Counted from the stretch's first letter, positions 37,433 through 45,612 are shown. The stretch is DNA of 64,000 nt from Mycolicibacterium confluentis (GCF_010729895.1 NZ_AP022612.1:310001-374000); one strand, 5' to 3'. The notes: generated by a model from the letters alone, not told the origin. Numbers and translations: made by a program.

Positions 37433-39087
37433 CCGAAACCACTCAGTCCGCACCGGCGCTGTCGTTCCAGAGACTGTCGGTCAGCTTTGCGACCGACGCA
37501 GGTTCCGTCCGCGCCGTCGACGAGGTGTCGTTCGACGTCCAACCCGGCGAAGTGCTTGCGGTGGTGGGGGAGTCGGGCTCGGGGAAGTCAGTGTCATCGC
37601 GGGCCGCGATCGGTCTGCTGCCCGACACCGCTCGGGTCAGTGGCACCGTGCTGCTGGGGGACCGCGACGTCGCCACGCTGTCGGACAAACAGTTCACGGC
37701 GTTGCGCGGCAAGGACATCGCGATGGTGTTCCAGGAACCGGGCGCCGCACTGGATCCGCTGTTCACGGTGGGCTACCAGGTCAGTGAGGCCGTACGTGCG
37801 CACTCGGACATGAATCGCCGGGAGGCCCGGGAACGCGCGATCGAACTGCTGCGCCTGGTCCGTCTGCCCGACCCCGAACATCGCTACGACTACTACCCGC
37901 ACCAGTTGTCCGGCGGCCAGAAACAGCGCGTGGTGATCGCCACCGCGATCGCATGCGACCCCGCCGTGATCATCGCCGACGAGCCGACCACGGCCCTTGA
38001 CGTCACGGTGCAGGCCGAGATCCTCGAACTGCTGCGCGACCTGCGTGACCGGATGGGCAGTGCGATAGTCCTGATCACCCACAACATGGGCGTGGTGGCC
38101 GACCTGGCCGACCGGGTGGTGGTGATGAACGCCGGCAGGGTGGTCGAGATCGCCTCGGTGGAGAAGCTTTTCGACGAACCGGAGGCCGATTACACGCGCA
38201 CGCTGCTCGACGCCGTGCCCCATCTGGGGCAGGGGCACACCGGGAAGGCCGCGACGGACGAGGACGCCCCGGTGGTGCTGGAGGTCAGCGGACTGACCGT
38301 GCAGTTCCCCGGCCCAATCGGCGGCGCGCCGTTCAAAGCAGTCGATAACGTCAGCCTGACGGTGGCGCGCGGGCGAACCCTGGGTCTGGTGGGTGAATCG
38401 GGTTCGGGCAAGTCGACGATCGGCCGCTGTGTCGCGGCGCTGCAGAAGCCGACGTCGGGCACGGTCACGATCCTCGGTCAGGAGATCACGGGTCTGAGCC
38501 AGCGCGCACTGCGGCCCGTGCGAGGCAGGTTCGGGTTCGTCTTCCAGGACCCCGCGACGTCACTGAATCCTCGCCTGCGCGTGGGTGACTGCGTCGCCGA
38601 ACCCCTGTTGGTGCACAAGGTCGCCAAGGGCGAGAAGCTGCGGACGCGGGTGACCGAACTGCTCGATGCGGTAAGGCTGCCCAAGGACACCGCTGAGCGC
38701 TACCCGCACGAACTCTCCGGCGGCCAGCGTCAGCGCGCCAACCTGGCCCGGGCCCTGGCGCTTGGACCGGACCTGCTGGTCGCCGACGAACCGACCAGCG
38801 CACTCGACGTGTCCGTGCAGGCCTCGGTGCTGGACCTCTTCGAGGAACTGCAGCGGGAGTGGCAGTTCGCCTGCCTGTTCATCAGCCACGACCTCGCGGT
38901 CGTCGACCGACTGGCCGATGAGATCGCGGTGCTGCGCGACGGGGTGCTGCAGGAGGTCGGCACCCCCGACGCCATCCTGCGCAACCCGCAGACCGAGTAC
39001 ACCAGGCGACTGGTGGCCGCCGTGCCGGTGCCCGACCCGGCCGAGCAGCGCCGACGACGCGAGGCGTCGGCCGGGTTGTTCGACTGA
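37429..39087 (+). CDS. ABC transporter ATPase with two fused nucleotide-binding domains (DppD-DppF)
   Basis: This 552-residue protein carries two complete ABC domains in tandem. Domain 1: Walker A GESGSGKSV, signature LSGGQKQRV, Walker B VIIADEPTT. Domain 2 (from about residue 280): GESGSGKST, LSGGQRQRA, LLVADEPTS. Each has the oligopeptide-type C-terminal extension (NPQTEYTRRLVAAVPVPDP in the second). It powers the DppB/DppC pair. The fusion replaces separate dppD and dppF genes, as is common in mycobacteria. It ends one base before the convergent Rossmann-fold gene. Confidence 0.95.
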   Translation: MTETTQSAPALSFQRLSVSFATDAGSVRAVDEVSFDVQPGEVLAVVGESGSGKSVSSRAAIGLLPDTARVSGTVLLGDRDVATLSDKQFTALRGKDIAMVFQEPGAALDPLFTVGYQVSEAVRAHSDMNRREARERAIELLRLVRLPDPEHRYDYYPHQLSGGQKQRVVIATAIACDPAVIIADEPTTALDVTVQAEILELLRDLRDRMGSAIVLITHNMGVVADLADRVVVMNAGRVVEIASVEKLFDEPEADYTRTLLDAVPHLGQGHTGKAATDEDAPVVLEVSGLTVQFPGPIGGAPFKAVDNVSLTVARGRTLGLVGESGSGKSTIGRCVAALQKPTSGTVTILGQEITGLSQRALRPVRGRFGFVFQDPATSLNPRLRVGDCVAEPLLVHKVAKGEKLRTRVTELLDAVRLPKDTAERYPHELSGGQRQRANLARALALGPDLLVADEPTSALDVSVQASVLDLFEELQREWQFACLFISHDLAVVDRLADEIAVLRDGVLQEVGTPDAILRNPQTEYTRRLVAAVPVPDPAEQRRRREASAGLFD

Positions 39088-39088
39088 C

Positions 39089-40417
39089 TCAGTGGGTTTT
39101 CACCGACGGCTCACCCGACGCGAGCAGCGCCGAGATGCGTCGGTGCAGCAGGCGGCGCCGGAACGGCCACACCGTGGCGGCGTAGACCTGCCCCAGTAGC
39201 CCGCGGGGGACCAGGACGCTGCGGTGTCCCACCGCGGCGCGTCCGCCCTCGCCGGAGGCCGTGCTCAGTTCGAGCCGCACCTGTCCCATCGGCTGGCGGG
39301 CGCCGAGCACCAGCGTGCCCTCGGGCCCGTTCGCGACGGTTCGCCAGCCGCGTCCGACGCCCTGGCTCACCCGGCGCAACGCGGACGTGGTGTCGGTTCG
39401 GGTGGCGGTCGAGTGGGTCGCGACCCGCGCGTGCGCGCCCGACCATGTGGGATCACTGGGCAGCGGGTCGGCGGGGTCGGCCGACCACGCCGGTTCGAGG
39501 TCCGCGCGGGTCTGCTGGGCGAGCGCGCGCTCGACCGCGTCGCGGTAGCCGGTGAGCCCGCCGGGCCGCGGCGGGATCACGGCGTCGATGTCGTGCTCAT
39601 CGCAGACCGCGTCACAGTGCAGTGACTCCACCAGCGGACGCGCCAACCCCGACGGGATGGGCGTGACCAACCCGACCCACCAACTGGCGATCGTCGGCGT
39701 CAGCCACGGCAGCACCAGGATCCGGCGCCGCCGCAGCCGGGCCACCTCCGCGTAGACCTGCATCATGTCGCCGTACCGCAGCACGTCGGGGCCGCCGACG
39801 TCCCACGCGCGGGTCTGTGGGAACGGGGCCGTCGCGGACTGCGCCAGATAGTGCAGTACGTCGCTCACCGAGATGGGCTGAATCTTGTTGTGCACCCATT
39901 TCGGTGTCGTCATCACCGGCAGTCGGTCGGTGAGGTGGCGAATCATCTCGAACGACGCCGATCCCGCGCCGACCACGACGCCGGCCTGCAGCACCACGGT
40001 CTCCACGCCTGAGGCCATCAGCGTCTCGCCGACCAGCGTGCGGGACTCCAGATGCGGCGACAGATTCGCATCGCAGGGATGCAGGCCACCCAGATAGACG
40101 ATGCGGGCGACGCCCATCTCCTTCGCGGCCGCCGCGACGTTGCCTGCCGCCGTCCGCTCGGCGTCCGCGAAGTCCGAAGCCGTGCCCATCGAGTGGACCA
40201 GGTAGTACAGGACGTCGACGCCGTCGAAGGCCTCCCGCAGCGACTCGGGCTCGGCGAGATCTCCACGCACCACCTCCACGTCGTCGCGCCACGGCACCGC
40301 CGAGAGCTTGTCGGGGTTGCGCACCAGCGTGCGCACCTGATGGCCCTCGGCGAGCAGCACCGGCGTCAACCGGCTGCCGATGTAGCCGGTGGCACCGGTG
40401 ACCAGACAGCGAGACAG
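39089..40417 (-). CDS. NAD(P)-binding Rossmann protein, atypical SDR
   Basis: The protein (442 residues from CTG 40417) begins LSRCLVTGATGYIGSRLTPVLLAEG, the NmrA/atypical-SDR cofactor motif TGATGYIG, followed by HSMGTASDF, RIVYLGGLHP and DVGGPDVLRYGDMM. The C-terminal 150 residues resemble the DUF2867 part common in such two-domain actinobacterial proteins. The first canonical start is TTG 40369, which would delete the whole TGATGYIG motif. CTG 40417 has AAGGAG six bases upstream, so it is the likely true start. Function unknown; it diverges from purM. Confidence 0.8.
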   Translation of the reverse strand: MSRCLVTGATGYIGSRLTPVLLAEGHQVRTLVRNPDKLSAVPWRDDVEVVRGDLAEPESLREAFDGVDVLYYLVHSMGTASDFADAERTAAGNVAAAAKEMGVARIVYLGGLHPCDANLSPHLESRTLVGETLMASGVETVVLQAGVVVGAGSASFEMIRHLTDRLPVMTTPKWVHNKIQPISVSDVLHYLAQSATAPFPQTRAWDVGGPDVLRYGDMMQVYAEVARLRRRRILVLPWLTPTIASWWVGLVTPIPSGLARPLVESLHCDAVCDEHDIDAVIPPRPGGLTGYRDAVERALAQQTRADLEPAWSADPADPLPSDPTWSGAHARVATHSTATRTDTTSALRRVSQGVGRGWRTVANGPEGTLVLGARQPMGQVRLELSTASGEGGRAAVGHRSVLVPRGLLGQVYAATVWPFRRRLLHRRISALLASGEPSVKTH

Positions 40418-40577
40418 AGCCGTCTCCTTCCCTTCGTCGACCCATATGTGATTCGGAGCCGCGCCGCGTTCGGATTGCCCGAACCAGCGCGCAGGAAACG
40501 ATCGCGTGGGGTCCGCGTGGCCTCGGTGTCAAGGTCCGGCTGTCGAGCCACCGCGCCGACCGGTAGATTGAGGCGCG

Positions 40578-41660
40578 ATGACCGATCGTGCTGAAGACCC
40601 CGTTGTTCCTGCCATCTCGTACGCGTCGGCCGGGGTCGACATCGAAGCGGGCGATCGTGCTGTGGAACTGTTCAAGCCGCTCGCGGCGAAGGCGACCCGG
40701 CCCGAGGTCCGTGGTGGCCTCGGCGGCTTCGCGGGCCTGTTCGCCCTGCGCAGTGGCTACCGTGAGCCCCTTTTGGCCTCGTCGACGGACGGCGTGGGCA
40801 CCAAGCTCGCCGTCGCACAGGCCATGGACAAACACGACACCGTCGGCCTCGACCTGGTCGCGATGGTGGTCGACGACCTCGTGGTCTGTGGTGCCGAGCC
40901 GCTGTTCCTGCAGGACTACATCGCCGTGGGCCGCACGGTCCCCGAGCGGGTGCAGGCCATCGTGGCCGGCATCGCCGAGGGATGTGTGCAGGCCGGGTGT
41001 GCTCTGCTGGGCGGCGAGACGGCCGAACATCCCGGGCTGATGGAGCCCGACCACTACGACATCTCCGCCACGGGCGTCGGCGTCGTCGAGGCCGACAACG
41101 TGCTGGGCCCCGACCGCGTCCGTCCCGGCGACGTGATCATCGCGATGGGGTCCTCAGGCCTGCACTCCAACGGCTATTCACTGGCCCGCAAGGTGCTGCT
41201 CGAGATTGACCGGATGAACCTGGCCGGCCACGTCGAGGAGTTCGGCCGCACGCTCGGTGAAGAACTCCTGGAGCCAACCCGGATCTACGCCAAGGACTGC
41301 CTGGCCCTGGCGGCCGAGACTCAGGTCCGCACGTTCTGCCACGTCACCGGCGGCGGGCTCGCGGGCAACCTGGAACGCGTCATGCCTCCGGGCCTGGTGG
41401 CCGAGCTTGATCGCGGCACCTGGACGCCCGCACCGGTGTTCGGGATGATCGCGCAGCGCGGACGGATCGAGCGCGCCGAGATGGAGAAGACGTTCAACAT
41501 GGGCGTCGGCATGGTGGCCGTCGTCGCGCCGGAGGACACCGACCGCGCGTTGGCCATCCTGACCGCCCGCCATCTGAACTGCTGGACGCTCGGCACTGTC
41601 AACAAGGGCACCAAGGACGGCGAGCGCGCCACGCTGGTGGGCCGCCACCCGCGGTTCTAG
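40578..41660 (+). CDS. purM: AIR synthetase PurM
   Basis: PurM closes the imidazole ring (FGAM to AIR) in step 5 of purine synthesis. The 360 residues include SYASAGVDIEAGDRAVE, LLASSTDGVGTKLAVA, GCALLGGETAEHPGLM, GLHSNGYSLAR and HVTGGGLAGNLERVMP. ATG 40578 lies eight bases after TAGATT (40564-40569), suggesting a leaderless or nearly leaderless mRNA, so it need not depend on the purF promoter 8 kb upstream. Confidence 0.97.
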   Translation: MTDRAEDPVVPAISYASAGVDIEAGDRAVELFKPLAAKATRPEVRGGLGGFAGLFALRSGYREPLLASSTDGVGTKLAVAQAMDKHDTVGLDLVAMVVDDLVVCGAEPLFLQDYIAVGRTVPERVQAIVAGIAEGCVQAGCALLGGETAEHPGLMEPDHYDISATGVGVVEADNVLGPDRVRPGDVIIAMGSSGLHSNGYSLARKVLLEIDRMNLAGHVEEFGRTLGEELLEPTRIYAKDCLALAAETQVRTFCHVTGGGLAGNLERVMPPGLVAELDRGTWTPAPVFGMIAQRGRIERAEMEKTFNMGVGMVAVVAPEDTDRALAILTARHLNCWTLGTVNKGTKDGERATLVGRHPRF

Positions 41661-41744
41661 ACACCCGCAGTTCTAGACACCCGCTGTGCTCGGCATCCGC
41701 GGTCGGTCAACACCCGCTGTGCTCGGCATCCGCGGGTCGGTCAA
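41647..41744. repeat. Short tandem duplications after purM
   Basis: Two nested duplications abut the purM stop. A 16-base unit ending in GTTCTAG (ACACCCGCNGTTCTAG pattern) occurs about twice from 41647 to 41677, including the end of purM. A 33/34-base unit (starting CACCCGCTGTGCTCGGCATC) is repeated head to tail at 41678-41710 and 41711-41744, differing by one inserted G. No hairpin is obvious. The rest of the gap to 41851 holds no gene I can support. Confidence 0.75.
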
Positions 41745-41851
41745 TCTGCGCGCGGGGTTCTAAGCGAAAGTGAACCGGACGTCAGCACCCAGTCGGCTGG
41801 ACCGACCGACCGTGGTGCGCTGAGGTGCCGAGGGGTGTGGAAACGGGACAG

Positions 41852-42037
41852 TTAGCGGCGCCAGCTGTCCTCGTCATCCCTCCAAGAATCGTCGGCTAAC
41901 CCGTCGTCGAGCGCGTTGTTACCGCTCTCCGACCCGGCCAGCTCGCGCTGAAGCCGCTCAAAATCGGTTTGTGGAGAGCTGTACTTAAGCTCTCGTGCAA
42001 CCTTGGTCTGCTTTGCCTTAGCCCGGCCGCGGCCCAT
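41852..42037 (-). CDS. DUF3073 small protein (Rv0810c-like)
   Basis: This 61-residue protein starts MGRGRAKAKQTKVARELKYS, the invariant basic N-terminus of DUF3073, followed by TDFERLQRELAG and an acidic, Trp-containing tail (DDSWRDDEDSW). The family is restricted to actinobacteria, normally next to purM, and its function is unknown; the basic head suggests nucleic-acid contact. Its leader holds the hairpin at 42061-42088 and a GGGGGTTCCCCC palindrome directly before the ATG. Confidence 0.9.
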   Translation of the reverse strand: MGRGRAKAKQTKVARELKYSSPQTDFERLQRELAGSESGNNALDDGLADDSWRDDEDSWRR

Positions 42038-42060
42038 GGGGGAACCCCCTCGCGCAATAA

Positions 42061-42088
42061 CGGAGCGGCCCGAAATCAGGCGGCTCCG
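42061..42088 (-). promoter_or_regulatory. Hairpin in the DUF3073 leader
   Basis: CGGAGC and GCTCCG arms (42061-42066 and 42083-42088) with a further three-pair inner stem enclose the loop CGAAATCA. It lies 24 bases upstream of the DUF3073 start on the minus strand, followed by a GGGGGTTCCCCC palindrome that covers the ribosome site. Structure-controlled translation is possible. Confidence 0.4.
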
Positions 42089-42180
42089 ATCTGTGTCTGT
42101 TTATTGTCCTGCGACCACTTTACCGTGCCCTGTGGTCGTCCGCTGGCAGGCCCGGGCGCGGCGGGCGTCACACCTGGTCC

Positions 42181-43281
42181 TCACTGGCCCCGCGAACGCC
42201 CCTGAAGCTGGTTGATGGCCGCCCGACCGGCCCCGATGCCGTCGGCCGGGGGCAGGGAGTCGGCGTCGATGGCGGCCGCCACCTCGACGTCACCGCCGGT
42301 GGTCAGAGGTGTCTCGGCCGGAAGTCCCCGTTTGAGCAGTGCCAGGGCGATCGCACCCTCGTCGACGTGGTCGACCACGGTGCCCAGCCGTCCGACCGCG
42401 CGTCCGCCCGCAAGCAGGGGATCGCCGGTTGCCGGACGATCGGCTTCCCCGTCGAGGTGGAGCAGGGCCAGCATCCGCGGCGGCTTGCCGAGGTTGTGCA
42501 CGCGGGCCACCGTCTCCTGTCCGCGGTAGCACCCCTTGTCCAGGTGCACGGCGCCCGTCCCGGGGCCGCCGATCCAGCCGACCTCGTGCGGGATGGTCCG
42601 TTCGTCGGTGTCGACGCCGAGTCTGGGGCGTACGGCGGCCACGCGGTGCGCCTCGTAGGCCCACACACCCGCCGGGCGCACCCCGGCGTCGCCCAGACGG
42701 GCCAGCCAGTCCGCTTTGGCCTCCCGAGGGACCAGCAGATCGATCTCCGGGGGTCCGTCCGGCGTGCTGGGCATCCGACGGACGAAGCCGCCGTCGGCCA
42801 GCGGGGTCGCGAACATCACGTCGGGCAGGGCGGGGATCCCAAGGGCCGCCAGCACGTCGGCGTCGGCCAGCCTGGGACCGATCAGCGACAGCACCGCGAA
42901 GTCGGCGGCGGCGGGCTTCACGTCGGCCCAGAACACCATCTTCGTAAGGAAGTTCAGCAGCGGTTGCGCCCGCCAGGGCTCGGTGTCCAGGTGGGTCACC
43001 CCGCCGAGCTCAGTCTGGATCCAGTGGTCTTCGACGCGTCCCTGACCGTCCAGGCTCAGGTTCTGCGTGCTGGCCCCGTCGGGCAGTGCGGCCACGTCCT
43101 GGCTGGAGATGGTGTGCAGCCAACTCTGCCGTTCGGGGCCGGTGAGCGTGAGGACGCCGCGATGCGAGCGGTCGATCACCACCGCCTCGTGCGCCGCGGC
43201 GCGCTGCTCGCCCAGCGGATCGCCGAAATGCCACACGGCGCCCGAGTCGGGACCGTCTTCAGGTGCGGGGACAGCTGACAC
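42181..43281 (-). CDS. ygfZ: YgfZ/GcvT-like folate-binding protein (Rv0811c-like)
   Basis: A 366-residue protein of the YgfZ family, which uses tetrahydrofolate in the repair or assembly of Fe-S enzymes. The family signature KGCYRGQETVARVHNLGKPPR is present near residue 250, with RSHRGVLTLTGPERQSWLHTISSQD in the N-terminal GcvT fold. The GTG start at 43281 is six bases after TAGAGT (43288-43293 on this strand), so it is probably leaderless. It is divergent from the pabC-like gene, and the two promoters lie within 38 bases. Confidence 0.92.
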   Translation of the reverse strand: MSAVPAPEDGPDSGAVWHFGDPLGEQRAAAHEAVVIDRSHRGVLTLTGPERQSWLHTISSQDVAALPDGASTQNLSLDGQGRVEDHWIQTELGGVTHLDTEPWRAQPLLNFLTKMVFWADVKPAAADFAVLSLIGPRLADADVLAALGIPALPDVMFATPLADGGFVRRMPSTPDGPPEIDLLVPREAKADWLARLGDAGVRPAGVWAYEAHRVAAVRPRLGVDTDERTIPHEVGWIGGPGTGAVHLDKGCYRGQETVARVHNLGKPPRMLALLHLDGEADRPATGDPLLAGGRAVGRLGTVVDHVDEGAIALALLKRGLPAETPLTTGGDVEVAAAIDADSLPPADGIGAGRAAINQLQGRSRGQ

Positions 43282-43319
43282 AGGTCAACTCTACGGACCA
43301 CCGCCTAGGCTGTGTGCCC

Positions 43320-44186
43320 ATGGCGGTGGTGGTGACTCTCGACGGCGAAGTGCGCGATCCCGACGTGCCCCTGCTGCACGCCGACGATCTGGCCGCGGTG
43401 CGCGGGGACGGCGTGTTCGAGACGCTGCTGGTGCGCGAAGGCCGGCCCTGCCTTGCCGAGGCGCACCTGGCGCGCCTGGCGAACTCGGCCGCCATGCTCG
43501 ACCTGCCCGCGCCCGATCTGGTGGCGTGGCGGGCGGCCATCGACAAGGCCGCTGTCGAATGGTCGGCGCAGACGCAGGATGAGGGGGCACTGCGACTGGT
43601 CTACTCGCGCGGTCGCGAAAGCCTGTCCCTGCCGACGGCCTATGTGACTGTGAATCCCCTGGCGAAGCGCGTGTACGCCGCGCGGCGCGCGGGGGTGAAG
43701 GCCGTGCTGCTCGACCGGGGGCTGCCCGTCGCGGGAACCGACTCGATGCCCTGGCTGCTGGCGGGCGCCAAGACGCTGTCGTACGCCGTGAACATGGCCG
43801 CACTGCGGCACGCGGCGACGCTGGGTGCCGACGAGGTGATCTTCGTCAGCTCCGACGGCTACATCCTCGAAGGACCGCGATCGACCGTGGTGATCGCCAC
43901 CGACATCGACGGCAAGCCCGGGTTCCTGACACCGCCGCCGTGGTATCCGATCCTGCGAGGCACCACCCAGCAGGCGTTGTTCGAGGTGGCTCGCGCCGAG
44001 GGGTATGACTGCGACCTGCAGCCCCTTCGCCCCGCTGATCTGTTTGCGGCCCAAGGTGTTTGGCTGATCTCGGCGATCACGCTCGGGGCTCGGGTGCATA
44101 CCCTGGACGGCCAGTCGCTGCCGAGTTCGGGGCTGGCCCGCGAGTTCGCGGGCATGGTCGACCGGGCCATCACCGCTGCGCGCTGA
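43320..44186 (+). CDS. pabC: Aminodeoxychorismate lyase-like PLP enzyme (Rv0812-like)
   Basis: This 288-residue class IV aminotransferase-fold protein has DDLAAVRGDGVFETLLVREG near the start, the PLP Lys in LLAGAKTLSYAVNMAALRHA, and the cofactor-phosphate region SSDGYILEGPRSTVVI. It probably makes p-aminobenzoate from aminodeoxychorismate for folate, although a D- or branched-chain aminotransferase role is possible. Being divergent from the folate-dependent YgfZ gene supports the folate link. ATG 43320 is eight bases after TAGGCT (43306-43311). Confidence 0.85.
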   Translation: MAVVVTLDGEVRDPDVPLLHADDLAAVRGDGVFETLLVREGRPCLAEAHLARLANSAAMLDLPAPDLVAWRAAIDKAAVEWSAQTQDEGALRLVYSRGRESLSLPTAYVTVNPLAKRVYAARRAGVKAVLLDRGLPVAGTDSMPWLLAGAKTLSYAVNMAALRHAATLGADEVIFVSSDGYILEGPRSTVVIATDIDGKPGFLTPPPWYPILRGTTQQALFEVARAEGYDCDLQPLRPADLFAAQGVWLISAITLGARVHTLDGQSLPSSGLAREFAGMVDRAITAAR

Positions 44187-44201
44187 GCGAACGAAAATCC
44201 C

Positions 44202-44239
44202 TTGTACCTCCGGGACTGCGCGAGTACGGTCGGCCGTAC
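44202..44239 (+). promoter_or_regulatory. Sigma-A-type promoter overlapping a palindrome
   Basis: TTGTAC (44202-44207) and TACGGT (44225-44230) are 17 bases apart, a standard -35/-10 arrangement. The palindrome GTACGG-TCGG-CCGTAC (44224-44239) covers the -10 box and the expected start site near 44237, as an operator would. It sits 15 bases after the pabC-like gene and points away from it. Confidence 0.55.
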
Positions 44240-44408
44240 ACAGGGAAGGAGGTGGTCCGACAAATTGAGTGACGTATGGACATGTGAGGTGGCTGCCCGC
44301 TAGCAGCACCAGGCGAGGAAATTCACCTGCGCGCGCTGGCGAATTCCAAGCAGCCACCCGGCCCCCGAGCCCTCGGTCTGTCCAAACCGGAACACGGCTC
44401 GGGGGCCG
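44237..44408 (+). ncRNA. Candidate structured small transcript with 12-codon ORF
   Basis: From the predicted start near 44237 the transcript has AAGGAGGTG (44246-44254), close to full anti-Shine-Dalgarno complementarity. TTG 44265 opens a 12-codon ORF (MSDVWTCEVAAR, stop at 44301-44303). A stem GGTGGCTGC (44288-44296) pairs with 44350-44358 and encloses GC-rich inner sequence. A 13-bp terminator hairpin follows. The ORF end lies inside the long stem, as in attenuators, but no downstream gene on this strand is available. I cannot match it to a known RNA family. Confidence 0.5.
44359..44408. terminator. 13-bp perfect terminator hairpin
   Basis: Arms 44359-44371 (CGGCCCCCGAGCC) and 44396-44408 pair perfectly around a 24-base loop. 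It closes the transcript that begins near 44237 and may also stop minus-strand transcription coming from the nitrobindin/lipoprotein operon. The stretch 44409-44572 beyond it holds nothing I can support. Confidence 0.75.
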
Positions 44409-44572
44409 CTCCATGTCTGGGCTCAGTCTCACGACGGGGGTGGGCGCCAGAGACCGGCGGAGTGCCCCCTTGTCCGCGCTCCTATGCGCGAGATCTGCGT
44501 CGTGGTCGTGGAAGCCGCCGATTCCGGGGCTCAGGCAGCCATCACGTCGATCTCGCCGATGGCGCCCGGAAT

Positions 44573-44851
44573 CTACGGAGCGGCGGGGCCGGGGCCCAGC
44601 GGGCTGCAGGCCTGCATGGCCTTGTCCCAAGTGGCCGGGTCCACACCCGGCGGGGGTCCGGCGGGCGACACCGCGGACTCGTCGATCCCATGCTCATGCA
44701 GGCAGTGCGCCAGCGACCCGTGTTCGGACGTGTCTGGGGCGTGACTTGTCTCGGTGGGATCGGCCGGGGTCGGTTCGGACCCACACCCCACGAGCGTCAG
44801 CGCAGCGGCGACCCAGCCCGCCGCGAACACACGGGTACGACATGACTGCAC
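44573..44851 (-). CDS. Small secreted lipoprotein
   Basis: The GTG at 44851, with GGGAG seven bases upstream, gives 92 residues: VQSCRTRVFAAGWVAAALTL followed by the lipobox LVGC (Cys23). The mature part is short, Pro/Thr/Glu rich, with two Cys (AHCLHEHG and MQACSPLG). The segment CLHEHGIDES resembles the small actinobacterial lipoproteins that carry C-x-x-x-H-G repeats. It is 25 bases after the nitrobindin gene and probably last in that operon. Function unknown. Confidence 0.7.
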   Translation of the reverse strand: MQSCRTRVFAAGWVAAALTLVGCGSEPTPADPTETSHAPDTSEHGSLAHCLHEHGIDESAVSPAGPPPGVDPATWDKAMQACSPLGPGPAAP

Positions 44852-44876
44852 AGATATCTCCCTGGTCAGCGCCGGC

Positions 44877-45605
44877 TCAGCCGACGTATCGAGACAGGCG
44901 GGCCGACAGGTGCGGCACCAGACCGCCGTCGGCGTCGACCCGTTCCTCGACGTAGGCCAGGTCGCCGCCGTCGATGATGCCGTACAAACGCTTGGCGCCG
45001 CCGACCAGGACCCCGGACTTGCTGCGCGCCAGCGCATCGGTCACCAGTTCCCACGAGGACTGGTTGAGGGGACGGCCGTAGAACAGTTCGATGTAACCCG
45101 TGGAATGCGCGAGCAGAAGTTCGATGGCCTGCGACTCGCTGGGGTCGTTCGAGTCGGCGACGAAGCGCCAGTAGCCGGTTTCGCGAAGCGCATGCTCCCG
45201 GTAGCCGCCCTCGTCGTCCAGGTGCCAGGACCGGGCTTCCCAGTTCAGGTAGTCGGCACCGTCATGAGAGACGACGATCTGCTGTCCGAAGCGGTAGTCG
45301 CCGTGCGGACCTCGGCCCTCGCCCTCACCGCGCCACACGCCGATCAACGGCAGCAGCGCGAGCAGCGCATCGTGCAGATCCGCGCCTTCCCGAAGGTTGG
45401 CGGTGTCGGCAGGTGCCGGAAGGTCGTCGAAGACCGGGATGTTGCGCGCCGAGGTGGCCTTGGCGCGTTCGGCCGCAGCGGCGACCGCGCGGTCACCTGA
45501 ACCAGGGGTCGCGCGGACACCTGAGTCGGGAGTCGCGCGGTCCTCTGAGTCAGCGCGGTCGCCTGAGTCGGGGGTCGCGCCGGGCACGGCGTCGCTGCCG
45601 GGCAT
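44877..45605 (-). CDS. Nitrobindin-family haem protein (Rv0813c-like)
   Basis: The C-terminal 165 residues form the THAP4/nitrobindin beta-barrel: [20 protein letters not shown] (GxWxGxGxG), [24 protein letters not shown] and the final [11 protein letters not shown], whose His is at the haem-ligand position. Nitrobindins bind ferric haem and isomerise peroxynitrite. The N-terminal 60 residues are a low-complexity Asp/Ser/Arg/Ala stretch built from repeats ([18 protein letters not shown]), absent from the core fold. ATG 45605 lies seven bases after the small membrane-protein stop, so the two share an operon. Confidence 0.85.
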   Translation of the reverse strand: MPGSDAVPGATPDSGDRADSEDRATPDSGVRATPGSGDRAVAAAAERAKATSARNIPVFDDLPAPADTANLREGADLHDALLALLPLIGVWRGEGEGRGPHGDYRFGQQIVVSHDGADYLNWEARSWHLDDEGGYREHALRETGYWRFVADSNDPSESQAIELLLAHSTGYIELFYGRPLNQSSWELVTDALARSKSGVLVGGAKRLYGIIDGGDLAYVEERVDADGGLVPHLSARLSRYVG

Positions 45606-45612
45606 CAGCCGG

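Noticed and set aside
39612..41054. 480-residue minus-strand frame spanning purM and the Rossmann gene
   Set aside because: Crosses two real genes in a wrong frame and has no recognisable motif.
44288..44358. A 71-base cloverleaf-like segment that might be a tRNA
   Set aside because: The closing stem fits a 7-bp acceptor arm, but there is no U33-type anticodon loop, no TTCGA T-loop and no proper D-arm; the AGG-AAATTCA-CCT hairpin lacks U33.
43305..44630. 441-residue minus-strand frame over the pabC-like gene and the structured RNA
   Set aside because: Antisense shadow; it runs through the terminator hairpin and a well-supported plus-strand PLP enzyme.
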